From: Spirochaetaceae bacterium
GTDB taxonomy: Bacteria > Spirochaetota > Spirochaetia > Treponematales > Breznakiellaceae
NCBI GenBank assembly: GCA_031256815.1
Contig: JAIRPU010000042.1
Coordinates: 1-8,171 of the forward strand
Length of the DNA: 8,171 nt
Direction of reading: 5' to 3'
Below are positions 7,861-8,171 of this stretch, in pieces. Below the pieces are notes generated by a model. That model did not search any database. It was not told where the DNA came from and saw only the letters and a program-made list of their open reading frames with translations. Each line of letters starts with the position of its first letter. Positions within the stretch are counted from its first letter, which is position 1. The position numbers and the translations under genes were made by a program.

Positions 7861-7940
7861 ACTCTATTGTCGGCGAATTTATCTTATAAGTCAAGAGTTA
7901 TTTAAAGCTTCTTTTAGTAATTCCGAATTAGAGAAAACTG
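7861..7940 (-). promoter_or_regulatory. AT-rich leader with possible ctpA promoter
   Basis: This 80-base stretch is about 30% GC by hand count, against about 71% in the block next to it. On the coding strand TTGACT (7894-7889; 5 of 6 to the -35 consensus) is followed after 17 bases by GACAAT (7871-7866; 4 of 6 to the -10 consensus). That pair would place transcription start almost on the ctpA ATG, giving a leaderless message. An alternative -10, TATAAG (7888-7883), would leave a leader of about 15 bases but has no good -35. A promoter for the cluster is likely here, but its exact position is uncertain. Confidence 0.4.
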
Positions 7941-7948
7941 ATGAAGCG

Positions 7949-7970
7949 GCGCGGGTTGGTGGCAACGCGC
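7949..7970. repeat. Stem-loop with 2-base bulge
   Basis: GCGC (7949-7952) and GTTG (7955-7958) pair with CAAC (7963-7966) and GCGC (7967-7970) around a GTGG loop. The two G bases at 7953-7954 are bulged. Total stem is 8 pairs. Confidence 0.4.
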
Positions 7971-7982
7971 TTCGCGCGAAGC
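7969..7982. repeat. 14-base perfect palindrome
   Basis: GCTTCGCGCGAAGC is identical to its own reverse complement. It abuts the preceding stem-loop, sharing bases 7969-7970, so only one of the two can form fully. It could also be a binding site for a dimeric protein. Confidence 0.5.
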
Positions 7983-8012
7983 TCAGGGCGGGGCGTGAGG
8001 TGGACGTGCGCC

Positions 8013-8028
8013 TCCGGCCTCTACCGGA
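8013..8028. repeat. Small stem-loop
   Basis: TCCGG (8013-8017) pairs with CCGGA (8024-8028) around the six-base loop CCTCTA. It is weak alone but sits in series with the stronger stems on its right. Confidence 0.35.
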
Positions 8029-8029
8029 A

Positions 8030-8059
8030 GCCGCCACACCGCATCTGCGGTGCGGCGGC
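8030..8059. repeat. 30-base near-perfect inverted repeat
   Basis: GCCGCC (8030-8035) pairs with GGCGGC (8054-8059) and CACCGCA (8037-8043) with TGCGGTG (8046-8052), with one mismatch (A8036/C8053) and two central bases (TC, 8044-8045). Thirteen of fourteen positions pair, making it the longest hairpin in the block. The central two bases are too few for a real loop, so the inner pair would open. Confidence 0.6.
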
Positions 8060-8087
8060 CGTTGTGCCGCGGCCTGCGCTACAACAC

Positions 8088-8108
8088 CCGCGCCGCTTCG
8101 CGGCGCGG
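8088..8108. repeat. Strong GC stem-loop, 9-pair stem
   Basis: CCGCGCCGC (8088-8096) pairs perfectly with GCGGCGCGG (8100-8108) across TTC; opening the last pair gives a CTTCG loop. All stem pairs are G-C. There is no T-run on either side, so it is not a typical intrinsic terminator. Confidence 0.6.
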
Positions 8109-8135
8109 CAGCGCCCTGCTTGGCATGGCGCTGCC
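8107..8135 (+). terminator. Stem-loop with short T-rich tail, possible + strand terminator
   Basis: GGCAGCGCC (8107-8115) pairs perfectly with GGCGCTGCC (8127-8135) around an 11-base loop. On the + strand it is followed by TTATTTG, a poor U-tract. That is the only terminator-like arrangement in the window, but no + strand gene is seen to its left, and the large loop and interrupted T-run make it weak. It may simply be another unit of the stem-loop block. Confidence 0.3.
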
Positions 8136-8152
8136 TTATTTGCCGCCCCCAT

Positions 8153-8171
8153 TCTGCGCTAAAAGCGCAGA
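8153..8171. repeat. Perfect 8-pair stem-loop at the right edge
   Basis: TCTGCGCT (8153-8160) pairs with AGCGCAGA (8164-8171) around AAA. The window ends exactly at the last paired base, so the stem could extend further. Confidence 0.5.

Larger units (their letters stand above)
7943..8099. repeat. 13-base perfect inverted repeat framing the stem-loop block
   Basis: GAAGCGGCGCGGG at 7943-7955 is the exact reverse complement of CCCGCGCCGCTTC at 8087-8099. The left arm lies right at the AT-rich/GC-rich boundary. The right arm also forms the left half of the hairpin at 8088-8108, so it can pair locally or at long range, and the two folds are mutually exclusive. The arms could be the ends of an inserted element or two copies of one REP-like unit in opposite orientation. 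Confidence 0.55.
7941..8171. repeat. GC-rich block of consecutive stem-loops, non-coding, continues past the right edge
   Basis: The 231 bases are about 71% GC (164 by hand count), starting abruptly beside the 30% GC leader. At least seven palindromes follow one another: 7949-7970, 7969-7982, 8013-8028, 8030-8059, 8088-8108, 8107-8135 and 8153-8171. A weaker nested pairing, GTTGT/ACAAC, spans 8061-8085. Only 7983-8012 and 8136-8152 are free of a clear stem. No tRNA, tmRNA, RNase P or SRP signature was recognised on either strand. The make-up fits a REP/MITE-like intergenic repeat or a highly structured RNA. Which of these it is cannot be told from one copy. Confidence 0.6.

Noticed and set aside
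7941..8162. 73-codon + strand open frame with an Arg/Ala/Pro-rich product inside the stem-loop block
   Set aside because: The frame is kept open by high GC, the product is low in hydrophobic order and resembles no family, its stop falls inside a hairpin, and the palindromes explain the sequence better. A weak GAGA before the ATG is the only support.
7941..8171. GC-rich block as a known structured RNA (tRNA, tmRNA, RNase P, SRP)
   Set aside because: No conserved core of these RNAs was found on either strand, such as a TψC arm or the RNase P conserved motifs.
7941..8171. GC-rich block as a CRISPR array
   Set aside because: The palindromes differ from one another and are not evenly spaced direct repeats.

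Overview
The window reads as part of a bacterial chromosome, most likely a Treponema-like spirochaete. That placement is an inference. It rests on the style of the beta-barrel protein (a 'GRLHYSDKALLIADGVFDG' segment of a kind I associate with Treponema envelope proteins), its pairing with a FecR-like protein, the moderately AT-rich coding DNA and the weak Shine-Dalgarno sites. No rRNA, tRNA, CRISPR array, transposase or phage gene is visible.

All six genes lie on the minus strand, tightly packed, and are transcribed from right to left. The order is a membrane-anchored S41 carboxy-terminal processing protease (6376-7860), a cytoplasmic DUF4838/GH67-like protein of unknown function (5364-6395), peptide deformylase (4842-5330), an AddA/RecB-type helicase-nuclease (1627-4845), a secreted predicted outer-membrane beta-barrel (461-1630), and an exported FecR-domain protein that runs off the left edge (1-464). 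Three successive junctions (def/helicase, helicase/barrel, barrel/FecR) are 4-base ATGA stop-start overlaps, so these four genes are probably one translationally coupled unit. The first two genes overlap by 20 bases or are separated by 4, depending on which start is used. The only real gap in the cluster is 33 bases before def.

The products do not form one obvious pathway. Two act in the envelope at its distal end (barrel and FecR-like) and one at its head (S41 protease). Deformylase serves nascent proteins and the helicase-nuclease serves DNA break repair. The barrel/FecR pair is the most likely functional pair. The rest looks like a mixed housekeeping operon.

The right end (7861-8171) has no convincing gene. 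It splits sharply into an AT-rich 80-base leader next to the protease gene (about 30% GC by hand count) and a 231-base block of about 71% GC made almost entirely of consecutive stem-loops. This block is the most unusual thing in the window and is probably a repeat element or structured RNA/DNA that continues past the right edge.
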